64,000 bases of DNA, taken from positions 248,001 through 312,000 of the forward strand of contig JAUIMM010000699.1 in NCBI GenBank assembly GCA_031769625.1, given 5' to 3'. The translations under genes were made by a program, and so were the position numbers. Of this stretch, positions 42,301 through 51,273 are shown one piece after another. Below the pieces are notes generated by a model. The model was given only the letters and a program-made list of their open reading frames with translations, was not told the DNA's origin and ran no database searches. How positions within the stretch are numbered: position 1 is the stretch's first letter; each line of letters opens with the position of its first letter. Origin of the DNA: Taudactylus pleione. Lineage: Eukaryota > Chordata > Amphibia > Anura > Myobatrachidae.

Positions 42301-42578
42301 TTTCAATGCGTTTTGGCCTTAAACGAGCATTTGCTGTTTTCTCTTAAACGCAACATGGGAGAAAAACCATTTCACATCACATTTGTGGGTCTTGTTCTTC
42401 AACACATTCGGTGAAATTTTGAGCTGTCTGTGTTTGCTACAAGAGGAGATATCACAAAGTATGCGCTTTTGTTGTTTCCATTGCTTTCAATGCATTTTGG
42501 CCTAAAACGAGCATTTGCTGTTTTTTCTTAAACGCAACATGGGAGAAAAACCATTTCACATCACATTTTTGGGTCTTG
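36360..42578. repeat. Mosaic satellite stretch including block C copy 3
   Basis: About 36,440-38,540 repeats block C at a shift of 23,338 bp from 13.1-15.0 kb, including the GCTGGTTGTTGTTTGC variant near 36,549. About 38,600-40,440 mixes monomer types seen at 16-18 kb. About 40,440-42,500 contains short 4- to 6-monomer duplications, for example 41,047-41,247 recurring 1,100 bp later. No gene or non-satellite sequence is visible. Confidence 0.75.
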
Positions 42579-44230
42579 GTCTTCAACACATTTGGTGAAA
42601 TTTTCAGCTGTCTGTGTTTGCTACAAGAGGAGATATCACAAACTATGCGCTTTTGTTGTTTCCATTGCTTTCAATGCATTTTGGCCTAAAATGAGCATTT
42701 GATGTTTTTTCTTAAACGCAATACGGGGGAAAAACCATTTCACATCACATTTGTGGGTCTTGGTCTTCAACACATTTGGTGAAATTTTGAGCTGTCTGTG
42801 TTTGCTACAAGAGGAGATATCACAAAGTATGCGCTTTTGTTGTTTTCATTGCTTTCAATACATTTTGGCCTAAAACGAGCATTTGCTGTTTTCTCTAAAA
42901 CGCGACATGGGAGAAAAACCATTTCACATCACATTTGTGGGTCTTGGTCTTCAACACATTTGGTGAAATTTTGAGCTGTCTGTGTTTGCTACAAGAGGAG
43001 ATATCACAAAGCATGCGCTCTTGTTGTTTCCATTGCTTTCAATGCGTTTTGGCCTAAAACGAGCATTTGCTGTTTTCTCTTAAATACAACATGGGAGAAA
43101 AACCATTTCACATCACATTTGTGGGTCTTATTCTTCAACACATTTGGTGAAATTTTGAGCTGTCTGTGTTTGCTACAAGAGGAGATATAACAAAGTATGC
43201 GCTTTTGTTGTTTCCATTGCTTTCAATGCATTTTGGCCTAAAACGTGCATTTGCTGTTTTCTCTTAAATGCAACATGGGAGAAAAACTATTTCACCTTAC
43301 ATTTTTGGGTCTTGGTCTTCAACACATGTGGTGAAATTTTGAGATGTCTGTGTTTGCTACAAGAGGAGATATAACAAAGTATGTGCTTTTGTTGTTTCCA
43401 TTGCTTTCAATGCATTTTGGCCTAAAACGACCATTTGCTGTTTTCTCTAAAATGCGACATGGGAGAAGAACCATTTCACATCACATTTGTGGGTCTTGGT
43501 CTTCAACACATTTGGTGAAATTTTGAGCTGTCTGTGTTTGCTACAAGAGAAGATATCACAAAGTATGCGCTTTTGTTGTTTCCATTTCTTTCAATGCATT
43601 TTGGCCTAAAATGAGCATTTGATGTTTTTTCTTAAATGCAATATGGGAGAAAAACCATTTCACATCACATTTGTGGGTCTTGGTCTTCAACACATTTGGT
43701 GAAATTTTGAGCTGTCTGTGTTTGCTACAAGAGGAGATATCACAAAGTATGCGCTTTTGTTGTTTCCATTGCTTTCAATGCGTTTTGGCCTAAAACGAGC
43801 ATTTGCTGTTTTCTCTTAAATACAACATGGGAGAAAAACCATTTCACATCACTTTTGTGGGTCTTATTCTTCAACACATTTGGTGAAATTTTGAGCTGTC
43901 TGTGTTTGCTACAAGAGGAGATATAACAAAGTATGCGCTTTTGTTGTTTCCATTGCTTTCAATGCATTTTGGCCTAAAAAGTGCATTTGCTGTTTTCTCT
44001 TAAACGCAACATGGGGGAAAAACTATTTCACATCACATTTGTGGGTCTTGGTCTTCAACACATTTGGTGAAATTTTGAGATGTCTGTGTTTGCTACAAGA
44101 GGAGATATCACAAAGTATGCGCTTTTGTTGTTTCCATTGCTTTCAATGCATTTTGGCCTAAAACGAGCATTTGCTGTTTTTTCTTAAACGCAACATGGGA
44201 GAAAAACCATTTCACATCACATTTGTGGGT
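42579..44230. repeat. 9-monomer satellite block that forms the left end of the LINE-containing repeat
   Basis: This 1,652-bp stretch aligns end to end with the spacer between LINE copies 2 and 3 (59975-61626), and with the 8-monomer spacer between copies 1 and 2 after allowing for one missing monomer. It ends at GTGGGT, exactly where LINE copy 1 begins. The monomer order (AATACGGGGG, TTTTCATTG, CATGCGCTCTTG, GATATAAC, AGAAGAACC, CCATTTCTTTC and so on) is the same in all three places. Confidence 0.9.
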
Positions 44231-44703
44231 AATCCTTTTTTTATTGAAAAACTTGCAGCATATAAATAAATACATAGAAAAATACTGCACTTCAACATAT
44301 CTTTTGCCATATATACAAAAATCAACCAGGTTACTGTAATCAAAATATATGACTCTATCAAATTCTGCAAAGAGCCACAAAACAGATAAAACCTCCTGAA
44401 CATAACACATCACACACTCCACCCAGACAAGACAGTGTACAAACCATCACCTGAAACAACAAAATATCATTAAAACAATAAACTTTAACACAATAAGCTT
44501 TTAGCTATTCCCTTTTTCCAAAAAGACTTTAAACTATCACCAACACTAACTCCAACACATAGAGAAAATGAAGGAGCTGTTTAGGCGCATGAAAATCATT
44601 CCATAAAAAACAGAAAAAATCCAAAAATCTACTGCGGAAGTGGAAAGAAGAGCTTCAAGCCCATAGGATAAACAGGAAAAAGACTGGTACTTTTTGTCAC
44701 CCA
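44231..44703 (-). other. LINE copy 1 3' UTR
   Basis: AT-rich 473-nt region between the ORF2 stop and the satellite junction. No convincing gene: a short frame at 44108-44422 crosses the junction and is a chimera of UTR and satellite. The region would carry the RNA 3' end recognised by the element's RT; no recognisable stem-loop was established by eye. Confidence 0.8.
44240..44245 (-). terminator. AATAAA polyadenylation signal at LINE 3' end
   Basis: TTTATT on the plus strand is AATAAA in the element's sense. It lies only 9 nt before the element ends (AATAAA-AAAAGGATT). The same arrangement is present in copies 2 and 3. The element has no long poly(A) tail. Confidence 0.6.
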
Positions 44704-47700
44704 CTAAGGGGGCTTCAGGTGCCTCCATCTCCTCGACCACCCAACAGCATCCAGTCTCCTCCTGTCCATCTCCATCAGAGACCTAACCTCGTGAAGAATA
44801 TTACACGCCACCACCTCACAGGGAAGGATTTTACTTCTAGTTGTTACTAAGCACCGTGCGCTCCACGTGTGATATCTAACCACTAAACTAACTACAAAAA
44901 TGGTGACCAAATCATAACGCCCATACCCTTTGAATGCTCCGTAAACCCACTCAGGGTAACTGAGCCCCGAAAGGCACGGAATGCGTAAAGCGCTCGAAAC
45001 TTTCTTATAAATCTCAATGTTAAAGGGACATTCAAGCAAGAAGTGGTCCATAGTCTCCTCCTCCCCTGGACATTCCTCCCGTGGGCAACCACAATCATCG
45101 GCGCTTCTCCACCTGATGTGCCCCCTAACATAGAGCCTTCCTTGAAAAGAGAGCCAGGCCAGGTCCCTATACTTCAGTGGAATCCTCTCTGAACAGATCA
45201 AAGAGATCCCATCTGAGCAAACCTTGCCCGGGCAGTCCCTCAGTGATAGCGGGGCATAGAAGTGAGCCCGCAAAATGCCTCTCTCCAACTCCTTCCTAGA
45301 AAGGGTCTTGACATCACTCGCCACTACTCCCCATTGCCTTGTCACTCTCAAGCACAGGATGACATAGATCGGAAGAGCACCAGACCTACCTCTGAAGGCT
45401 TTAACACGGCCGCCATCATACCAGAGTTCAAGGAAAGGAGACACCCAAGCCCTAAAACTCTCTACCCACCAAGGAGAAGTCTCCAGAAACAGACTTCCAA
45501 GATTCAATTTAATAAAAGTTGTGGCAAAAAACACCACCGGATTGACCATACCCAATCCACCTTCATTCCTTGGTCTGTAGGTTATACCCCTCTTGACAAT
45601 GTTCATCCCGTTCCCCCAAAATAAAAGGAAGAACAAGGATAACACTTTGGACCACAAAGATTGTGGCAAGAAACACACCTGGCTGACATACAGAAAAATA
45701 GGAACCAAGAAAGTTTTGCACAAGTGAACCCTTTCCCTGTAGGAGAACTGCCAAGTTCTCCAGGACTGTACTTTCCTGCTGGCTTCCTCTATCCTCTTTT
45801 CCCAATTTCGAGTGGCATAATCACCACGGTCAAAAATGATGCCTAAGATTTTGATCTGTGAACTGGCCCGGGGGAGACTGTCCGGAAGGCGAAATTCATC
45901 ACCTTCCTCCCCCATCCAGAAAGCTTCACATTTGTCCTGATTTACTCTGGAGCACGAGGCTTCAGAGTAGTCGGAGACTAGGTGTTCTATACACTGAGCC
46001 TCTGCCACAGAGGACAGGACCACAGTGACATCATCCGCGTAGGCCACCACCCTCAATGGAGCCTCTGGGCCCAGCTGCACCCCCCTCAATGCACTGCAAC
46101 CAATCCTCCTTACGAAGGGATCGATCGTGAAAACATATAAGAGCGGGCTCAGGGGGCATCCCTGACGGACACCAGAGTCAACCTTGAAAGCAGGGCCCAC
46201 CCAACCATTAACAAGCGGGAAGCTTTTGGCCTTATTGTATAAAACACGAAGCCAATCCACCACCCTCACTGGAAGACCATACCACTCCAGAACAGCCCAC
46301 AGGTACTTGTGGTTCACCCGGTCAAAAGCCTTCGACTGGTCCAATGCCAGTAAGTACTTGCCCCACTTTTCAGCACGACAGCGTTCCATGGCCTCCCGGA
46401 CGCCAAGGACAGCACTAAACGTGCTACGACCCTTCACAGTGCAATGCTGAGATGGAGACAGTACCAGCCCGGAAATTTCCATCAGCCGATTAAACAGTAT
46501 TTTTGCCAGGATCTTTCTGTCCGTATTGAGAAGAGCGATGGGGCGCCAATTCTCAATACGGGACGGGTCCTTACCTTTGGATAACAATATGAGAGCGGAA
46601 GACCTCATGGAAGGAGGGAGCGACCCCTCACCCAGGCATTCATTATAGACCTCCATAAGGCGCGGAGAGAAGATGTCCCTGAAAGCTTTAAAGAACTCGG
46701 ACGTTAAACCATCCGGACCTGGAGATTTTTTGATAGACAAACTGTCTATCGCCCTCTTGACTTCCTCCACCGTCACATCATCACCCAAAGAGTCAAAGGA
46801 GGCATCAAGTTTCTGTAACCCTGGTGTCTCCCTCAGAAAGGACTCCATCCTCTCCCTAATAAGTGGCTGCTCAGACAGAAGGTCCGTATAATAGGACCTG
46901 ATGACCCCCAGGATACCATCCCTGTCTTCACAGAGAGTACCCTGCCCGTCATACAGGCCCCTCACCTCCCTTAGATCAACCGCCTTCCTGCAACTCTGGT
47001 AGGGATCAGGCGAGTGGTATTTACCATAATCCCTCTCCAAAATCAAGGAAGCCAGCCGATCATATTGGAGCTCCCTCAACTGAGCTTTCACCCTGAAGAT
47101 ATCCCCACTATCTCCACACTCAGAGATCAGGAAATCAAGTTTCTTCCTCAAACTCTGGTAGACACATCTTTTTCTCAAGTTCTTTTGTGCTACCAGCCTC
47201 TGAAAAAGCCTTCGAGTCCTTTTTTTGCACTCTTCCCACCACTCAGACCTAGACCAACCAGCCTCCAGAAGTGTCTCCTGTAGTTGGAAGAAATCCCTAA
47301 AGGACTGGCTAATACTCTCTTCTTTCAGAAGGTCAGAGCTCAAACGCCAAAGGCCCCGGCCTCTCTGAGGAGTTTCCGAAGCATTCAACGCGACACTCAG
47401 ACAAACGTGGTCGGAGAATTCTACAGCCCTTACCTCAGGAGGCAGAGTTTTCGAACTCTCCTTAACAAAAAACCTATCTATCCTAGACCTACGATTGCTA
47501 CAATGATACGTGTAACCCGTGAGGTCTGGACAATGGCGAATGTGCACATCGACCAGACCTGCCTCTCTAACCATACTAACTAAAAATCTCGCATCATAGC
47601 CCAGGGTTGACTTTGCACCCCCCCTGTCTTTGGGCCTTACAATGGTGTTAAAATCACCACCAAAGACAACCTGCCGGGCCGTAAAAAGTAATGGTTTTAT

Positions 47701-48081
47701 CAGCCCAAAAAGGCACTTCCTATCCCAGGCCGACTGCGGTCCGTAGACGTTAATCAGCCTGAGATCATGCCCCCTTAGGCTAACATCCAAAACCATACAC
47801 CTACCTATCTGTAATTCTATAATCTTGTGTACAGTTACCATATCAGTAAAAAGCACTGCCACCCCACCGTACGGCTCGGCCGCAAGAGACCAATAGGATG
47901 GGCCCCTCCTCCACTGGCTTTTGGCCCTGCGAAGTGTGGACAAGTCCCCTATTCTGGTCTCCTGCAAAAACAAAATATCAACCTCAATCGTGTTGAAAAA
48001 AGAAAAGGCCATATAACGAGCACGTTCAGAATAAACGGAAGCCACATTAATGGTGGCACATCGTATAGGGTGTGTAGCCAT
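44704..48081 (-). CDS. LINE ORF2: AP-like endonuclease / reverse transcriptase (copy 1)
   Basis: Intact 1,125-aa polyprotein for target-primed reverse transcription. N-terminal AP-like endonuclease (about 1-230) has the family's catalytic residues: N12, E41 (QETR), Y113 (NVYGP), D143 and N145 (GGDFN), D202 (RIDRF), and S223-D224-H225. The reverse transcriptase follows: SPGPDG 453-458, NWRPI from 511, motif A D581 with KAFD 584-587, motif B GVRQGCPLSP 637-646, and YADD 681-684. The C-terminus has a zinc motif C999-X4-C1004-X8-H1013-X4-C1018. There is no RNase H. The ATG has A at -3 and G at +4. It starts 36 nt after ORF1 in the same frame. All catalytic positions examined are intact, so this copy could be functional; activity is not shown. 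Confidence 0.95.
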   Translation of the reverse strand: MATHPIRCATINVASVYSERARYMAFSFFNTIEVDILFLQETRIGDLSTLRRAKSQWRRGPSYWSLAAEPYGGVAVLFTDMVTVHKIIELQIGRCMVLDVSLRGHDLRLINVYGPQSAWDRKCLFGLIKPLLFTARQVVFGGDFNTIVRPKDRGGAKSTLGYDARFLVSMVREAGLVDVHIRHCPDLTGYTYHCSNRRSRIDRFFVKESSKTLPPEVRAVEFSDHVCLSVALNASETPQRGRGLWRLSSDLLKEESISQSFRDFFQLQETLLEAGWSRSEWWEECKKRTRRLFQRLVAQKNLRKRCVYQSLRKKLDFLISECGDSGDIFRVKAQLRELQYDRLASLILERDYGKYHSPDPYQSCRKAVDLREVRGLYDGQGTLCEDRDGILGVIRSYYTDLLSEQPLIRERMESFLRETPGLQKLDASFDSLGDDVTVEEVKRAIDSLSIKKSPGPDGLTSEFFKAFRDIFSPRLMEVYNECLGEGSLPPSMRSSALILLSKGKDPSRIENWRPIALLNTDRKILAKILFNRLMEISGLVLSPSQHCTVKGRSTFSAVLGVREAMERCRAEKWGKYLLALDQSKAFDRVNHKYLWAVLEWYGLPVRVVDWLRVLYNKAKSFPLVNGWVGPAFKVDSGVRQGCPLSPLLYVFTIDPFVRRIGCSALRGVQLGPEAPLRVVAYADDVTVVLSSVAEAQCIEHLVSDYSEASCSRVNQDKCEAFWMGEEGDEFRLPDSLPRASSQIKILGIIFDRGDYATRNWEKRIEEASRKVQSWRTWQFSYRERVHLCKTFLVPIFLYVSQVCFLPQSLWSKVLSLFFLLFWGNGMNIVKRGITYRPRNEGGLGMVNPVVFFATTFIKLNLGSLFLETSPWWVESFRAWVSPFLELWYDGGRVKAFRGRSGALPIYVILCLRVTRQWGVVASDVKTLSRKELERGILRAHFYAPLSLRDCPGKVCSDGISLICSERIPLKYRDLAWLSFQGRLYVRGHIRWRSADDCGCPREECPGEEETMDHFLLECPFNIEIYKKVSSALRIPCLSGLSYPEWVYGAFKGYGRYDLVTIFVVSLVVRYHTWSARCLVTTRSKILPCEVVACNILHEVRSLMEMDRRRLDAVGWSRRWRHLKPP

Positions 48082-48117
48082 AGTTCTAGATTATAGAGAT
48101 AGGGCTCCATTTCACTT
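48082..48117 (-). promoter_or_regulatory. Inter-ORF spacer with extra in-frame stops (copy 1)
   Basis: ORF1 ends in TGA. The 36-nt spacer (12 codons) keeps the same frame and contains a second TGA two codons after the first and a TAA three codons before the ORF2 ATG. Readthrough would have to pass three stops, so ORF2 translation by reinitiation or internal entry is more likely; that is inference. The sequence is identical in copy 2 at 56685-56720. Confidence 0.7.
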
Positions 48118-51100
48118 TCACTTTGTTACACAGGAAGACCCCTCCCCCGAGGAACCTTCCTGCTTACAAGGCACCCCAGAAGTGATACCTTCACCAGACG
48201 ATGACACAACCATACACTCACCCTCCACCACATCCACACCATCCCCAAGAGGCACAGCACCCGCAGTTGGTTCACCCGGCCCATCGGCCCCAACCGCAGA
48301 CACCAACCCCACCTCAACAATACCCTGCCTGTCCCCACCAGTCAGGGAAACAAAAGCAGGATCAGGGTCAGGATCTGGCGGTTTTGGATCCACCAAGATG
48401 ACTGGAGCTTCCTGACTTGGAGGTATCATCTCCAAAGAATCTCCCAAAATAACAGACTCAGGGGTTTCCTCCACTATGTCTGCTCCGGCAGAAAACACTC
48501 CAACCTCCTCCATCTTCCCTAAACCCTTTCCTTCACCACTTGACCCTGTCAATCCCAGATTCAACAGGTCCCACTCCAGCTTACCACCCTGTTCCACATT
48601 CTTTGATTTTACCATAACCTTACCCCCTCTTCTCCTGTTTTTCGCTTTGGCACCTTCCGCAGCTTCCCCAAAGGTACTTTTCCTACTGACCTTCTTTCTC
48701 ACCTCAGAAGGCCAAGCAACCTGAACCAAATCACCACTTTCCTGTCTTACTATCTCCCCCCCCTTCTCCGCTACCTCCTCCTCCTCGTCATCTGCCACAG
48801 AGAATGTAAAGCGATTTGAAAGCTGGACAACATCCTCCCTTTGCCCTACCCTCCTCTTCCTATTTGACTTCACAACTGTAAAGGAAGATTCTCCCCTCTC
48901 TACCGGCACCTCCTTCTGGATTTTGGCAGCTTCCAGCACCTCTTTTCCACTACCTACTTCCTCACCCTCCTCAATGTCACTCAGACTGGCCCCTCTCGTT
49001 GGAGGTTCTATGACCACCGGCAAACTCCCAATAGCACTTTCCTCATTGTGCGATGCCGAGGGGCAACGGCTATAAGGATGACCGATACACCCACAGAGAT
49101 TACACTTCACCACATCACAATCTCTAGAGAGGTGACCCAACTCACCACACATGGCACACTTGACCTCAGGGCAATTGTTAGAAAAATGCCTAAAGCTGCC
49201 ACAACGATGACAGACTCTTGGCTGACCGGGGTAGAAAGCCTGGATCTTATCTCGGCCAATAAAAGCTGCTGCCGGAATATGCTTTGTCTCTATACCTACC
49301 CTGTTTAGCCTGACAAAGACAGAATAAGCTCCACCCCACACCCCCTTTGTGTAGTCAATTTTCTCCAGGCACGTGGACAATACTGTACAAAAGCGGGATA
49401 ACCAGAACAGGATGTCCTGCACTGGGAGGCTCTCATTTCTCACCAGGATAGTGACTTTAACCCTATCCTGGCGAGAGACCATTTGAGACCTGTAATTACT
49501 AAAGGGTGTCACACCCTTCTTCTCCTCCCACCTGGACGCAAATGCCTGTAACCCCCGCAGAGTCTGAAAACTCAGATCATACTCCGGGGTTCTGATGGGG
49601 TGAATGCAGGCAAAGAGGTCTATGGGTGAGAATCCCAAGGAGAAAACCATCTCTAGAAAAACACCCTTACTTGGCGGGTCCCCTTCAGCTACCCACTTTA
49701 GCTGCACCACATTCCGCCTTCTTATCGGGGTACCACCACCAATACCACTCCCACCACCATCACCACTGGTAGCGGCATTAGGAATCCTTGGTGCCCCTCC
49801 ACCAGACACTATTGTCGCATAAGACTTGGGCATAGGCTGGCCCATACTTTCCAGTCTGGAATTATTTTCAGCAATCAATTCAATTGCCGCACGGATCCTC
49901 TCAGGCCCCCCTATTCCCCCATACAGTGAGTCTGCAACTTTTAATTGTTCCTCCGACAAAGTGGACCTGTCCAGAGGGGGCAGACCCTGTACCAGGCTAG
50001 CACCTGCCCTCAGTACTGGAGCCCCTGGGACAACAGCTGTGGCCTTGTTAACATCTGCCTCCACCCTGTCAGCAATCAGCAACATTTCTGCATCAAGGGA
50101 GTCATTCCCACAGTCAGCCGCTACCACCCTCCTCCCAACAGCTGGCAAATCAGTACCGGGCGCCAGCATAATACCGGCAGGCATGACACACTCACCGGAT
50201 CCAACAGCAGTGTTCCCGATCACCGTGGGAACCACGGCCACGTCCCCATCCACCAGTCGCCGGGGAGCTTCCTCCAACTCCATGGCTCCGTCAGCAACAA
50301 TCTCCAAAGGCACTTCCGCCCTGCCACCGTGAAGCGCATCGTGAGCCGCATCGTGACCCGCAGAGAGCCGGGTCCCCGCAGCCATCTTCCGGACTCTGTG
50401 GATTAACTCCTTCGGGCCCGCAACAGCCGCTGAGACACCCACCATGTCTTCCGACTTGATCTCCGCGCCGCCTCCTTCCCCAATCTCGTAGTCTCCGACC
50501 TCCATCGGCGCCATCTTGGGACCCGAAATAGCCTGTTTCTGCAGACTCGATTCCCAAAACGCCTCTGAAGACTCCTCCATCCTCGCTGGGGCTGCCACCG
50601 GGCCCGCCTGGCTCAGCAGATAGAGTACTCTGCCCTTGTACTTGGCCCGCTTCTCCGCCAGCATCAGGAGCTCATCTTTGATGATCAGCCTCCCCTCATT
50701 CGTGGATGTCAAGAACTTCTTCTTCTTGGAGGCAATCCGAGCAGACACCCGACCAGCCTCCTTTCTCAAAGCCGCAACATCCATAGCCAGGAACGTCTCC
50801 TGTTCAGCGGCAGCAGCGGCGGCGGCAGCAGCAGCAGCAGCGGCCCCGTCTCCCTCGGAATCAGACTCCAGGGAATCTTCCTCCAGGAGACGCTGAGCAT
50901 CGGGACAGATCTCCTCCTCCATCTCCGTCTCCGTCTCCGCACAAAAGGTAAGCAGAACTGGCTCTACTCCTGGGGTTGCTTCACTCCCAGGGGAGCTTAC
51001 CACCATCTCACACCCTAGAGTTAAGTCCTCACTCATAGGGGAGCACTGCGTTAGCCCGCACCCTGAAGTTAAATCACCACTCACAGGGGGGCCATGCAGC

Positions 51101-51273
51101 ATGGGGTCCAAAGTCCGGCTCTCACCATCTTCCACAGCCACATCCAGCCGGGAGAGCACCACCACCGGTCGGCCAGTACTTCCAGCAGGCCCTCCACCAC
51201 CTCCAGGATCCGGGCCCTCAGAGACTTCCAGGACCCCGGGATCTCCTCCACCATCTCCCGGCAGGCCCTCCAT
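48118..51273 (-). CDS. LINE ORF1: RNA-binding protein with three CCHC zinc knuckles (copy 1)
   Basis: Intact 1,051-aa protein expected to bind and package element RNA. The acidic, low-complexity N-terminus has a short internal repeat (PVSGDLTSGC near 63, PMSEDLTLGC near 79) and 13 alanines at 144-156, followed by a lysine-rich, probably helical segment (about 157-220). A folded core at about 520-685 leads into three CX2CX4HX4C knuckles: C688/C691/H696/C701, C706/C709/H714/C719 and C724/C727/H732/C737. The core and knuckles (LVRNES, FYPGQP, GHPYSRC) resemble ZCCHC3-like proteins and Tx1-type ORF1s from memory; no search was run. The C-terminal third is charged with basic patches (RKRR, NRRR). 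The ATG has A at -3 and G at +4, a strong context. Confidence 0.92.
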   Translation of the reverse strand: MEGLPGDGGGDPGVLEVSEGPDPGGGGGPAGSTGRPVVVLSRLDVAVEDGESRTLDPMLHGPPVSGDLTSGCGLTQCSPMSEDLTLGCEMVVSSPGSEATPGVEPVLLTFCAETETEMEEEICPDAQRLLEEDSLESDSEGDGAAAAAAAAAAAAAEQETFLAMDVAALRKEAGRVSARIASKKKKFLTSTNEGRLIIKDELLMLAEKRAKYKGRVLYLLSQAGPVAAPARMEESSEAFWESSLQKQAISGPKMAPMEVGDYEIGEGGGAEIKSEDMVGVSAAVAGPKELIHRVRKMAAGTRLSAGHDAAHDALHGGRAEVPLEIVADGAMELEEAPRRLVDGDVAVVPTVIGNTAVGSGECVMPAGIMLAPGTDLPAVGRRVVAADCGNDSLDAEMLLIADRVEADVNKATAVVPGAPVLRAGASLVQGLPPLDRSTLSEEQLKVADSLYGGIGGPERIRAAIELIAENNSRLESMGQPMPKSYATIVSGGGAPRIPNAATSGDGGGSGIGGGTPIRRRNVVQLKWVAEGDPPSKGVFLEMVFSLGFSPIDLFACIHPIRTPEYDLSFQTLRGLQAFASRWEEKKGVTPFSNYRSQMVSRQDRVKVTILVRNESLPVQDILFWLSRFCTVLSTCLEKIDYTKGVWGGAYSVFVRLNRVGIETKHIPAAAFIGRDKIQAFYPGQPRVCHRCGSFRHFSNNCPEVKCAMCGELGHLSRDCDVVKCNLCGCIGHPYSRCPSASHNEESAIGSLPVVIEPPTRGASLSDIEEGEEVGSGKEVLEAAKIQKEVPVERGESSFTVVKSNRKRRVGQREDVVQLSNRFTFSVADDEEEEVAEKGGEIVRQESGDLVQVAWPSEVRKKVSRKSTFGEAAEGAKAKNRRRGGKVMVKSKNVEQGGKLEWDLLNLGLTGSSGEGKGLGKMEEVGVFSAGADIVEETPESVILGDSLEMIPPSQEAPVILVDPKPPDPDPDPAFVSLTGGDRQGIVEVGLVSAVGADGPGEPTAGAVPLGDGVDVVEGECMVVSSSGEGITSGVPCKQEGSSGEGSSCVTK
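50806..50844 (-). repeat. GCN trinucleotide run encoding 13 alanines (copy 1 ORF1)
   Basis: Thirteen Ala codons, GCT and GCC mixed. The homologous run in copy 2 (59409-59453) has 15 codons and includes one GCA. This 6-bp change accounts for the whole length difference between the two LINE copies (7,135 and 7,141 bp). Confidence 0.95.

Larger units (their letters stand above)
1..44230. repeat. Main satellite array, ~184-bp monomer, about 241 copies
   Basis: The same unit recurs head to tail without interruption. One monomer runs from a GCTGTCTGTG start, through GCTACAAGAGGAGATATCAC, a T-rich stretch, TGGCCTAAAACGAGC, ACATGGGAGAAAAACC and TTTGTGGGTCTTGGTCTTC, to GGTGAAATTTTGA; counting a typical unit gives 184 bp. 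A 182-bp variant lacks a TG in the first ten bases. Most monomers carry an EcoRV site (GATATC); a frequent variant reads GATATAAC instead. Each monomer contains a small dyad (CATTG-CTTT-CAATG, e.g. 55-68) overlapping the palindrome AATGCATT. Because 184 is not a multiple of 3, short open frames recur in every frame; none has the marks of a gene. The array extends past the left edge. A centromeric or pericentromeric location is plausible but not shown by the sequence. Confidence 0.97.

Noticed and set aside
1..44230. Many open frames of 60-118 codons on both strands of the array
   Set aside because: They repeat with the satellite, shift frame because 184 is not a multiple of 3, and are interrupted at the same monomer positions. 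They are by-products of the repeat, not genes.
1..44230. CRISPR-like array because of regular repeats
   Set aside because: Repeats are contiguous with no unique spacers, and the context is a eukaryotic satellite with LINEs.
44108..44422. 104-codon minus-strand frame across the LINE-satellite junction, present three times
   Set aside because: Half is 3' UTR and half is satellite. It recurs only because the junction was amplified, and it has no domain.
45366..45380. Sequencing-adapter contamination at AGATCGGAAGAGCAC
   Set aside because: Present at the same place in three LINE copies, in frame, and diverging from the adapter after 15 bases, so it is native sequence.
45262..45624. Plus-strand open frames of 60-170 codons inside the LINEs (e.g. 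45262-45624, 49826-50332)
   Set aside because: They are antisense shadows of ORF1 and ORF2, which carry clear domain motifs on the minus strand.
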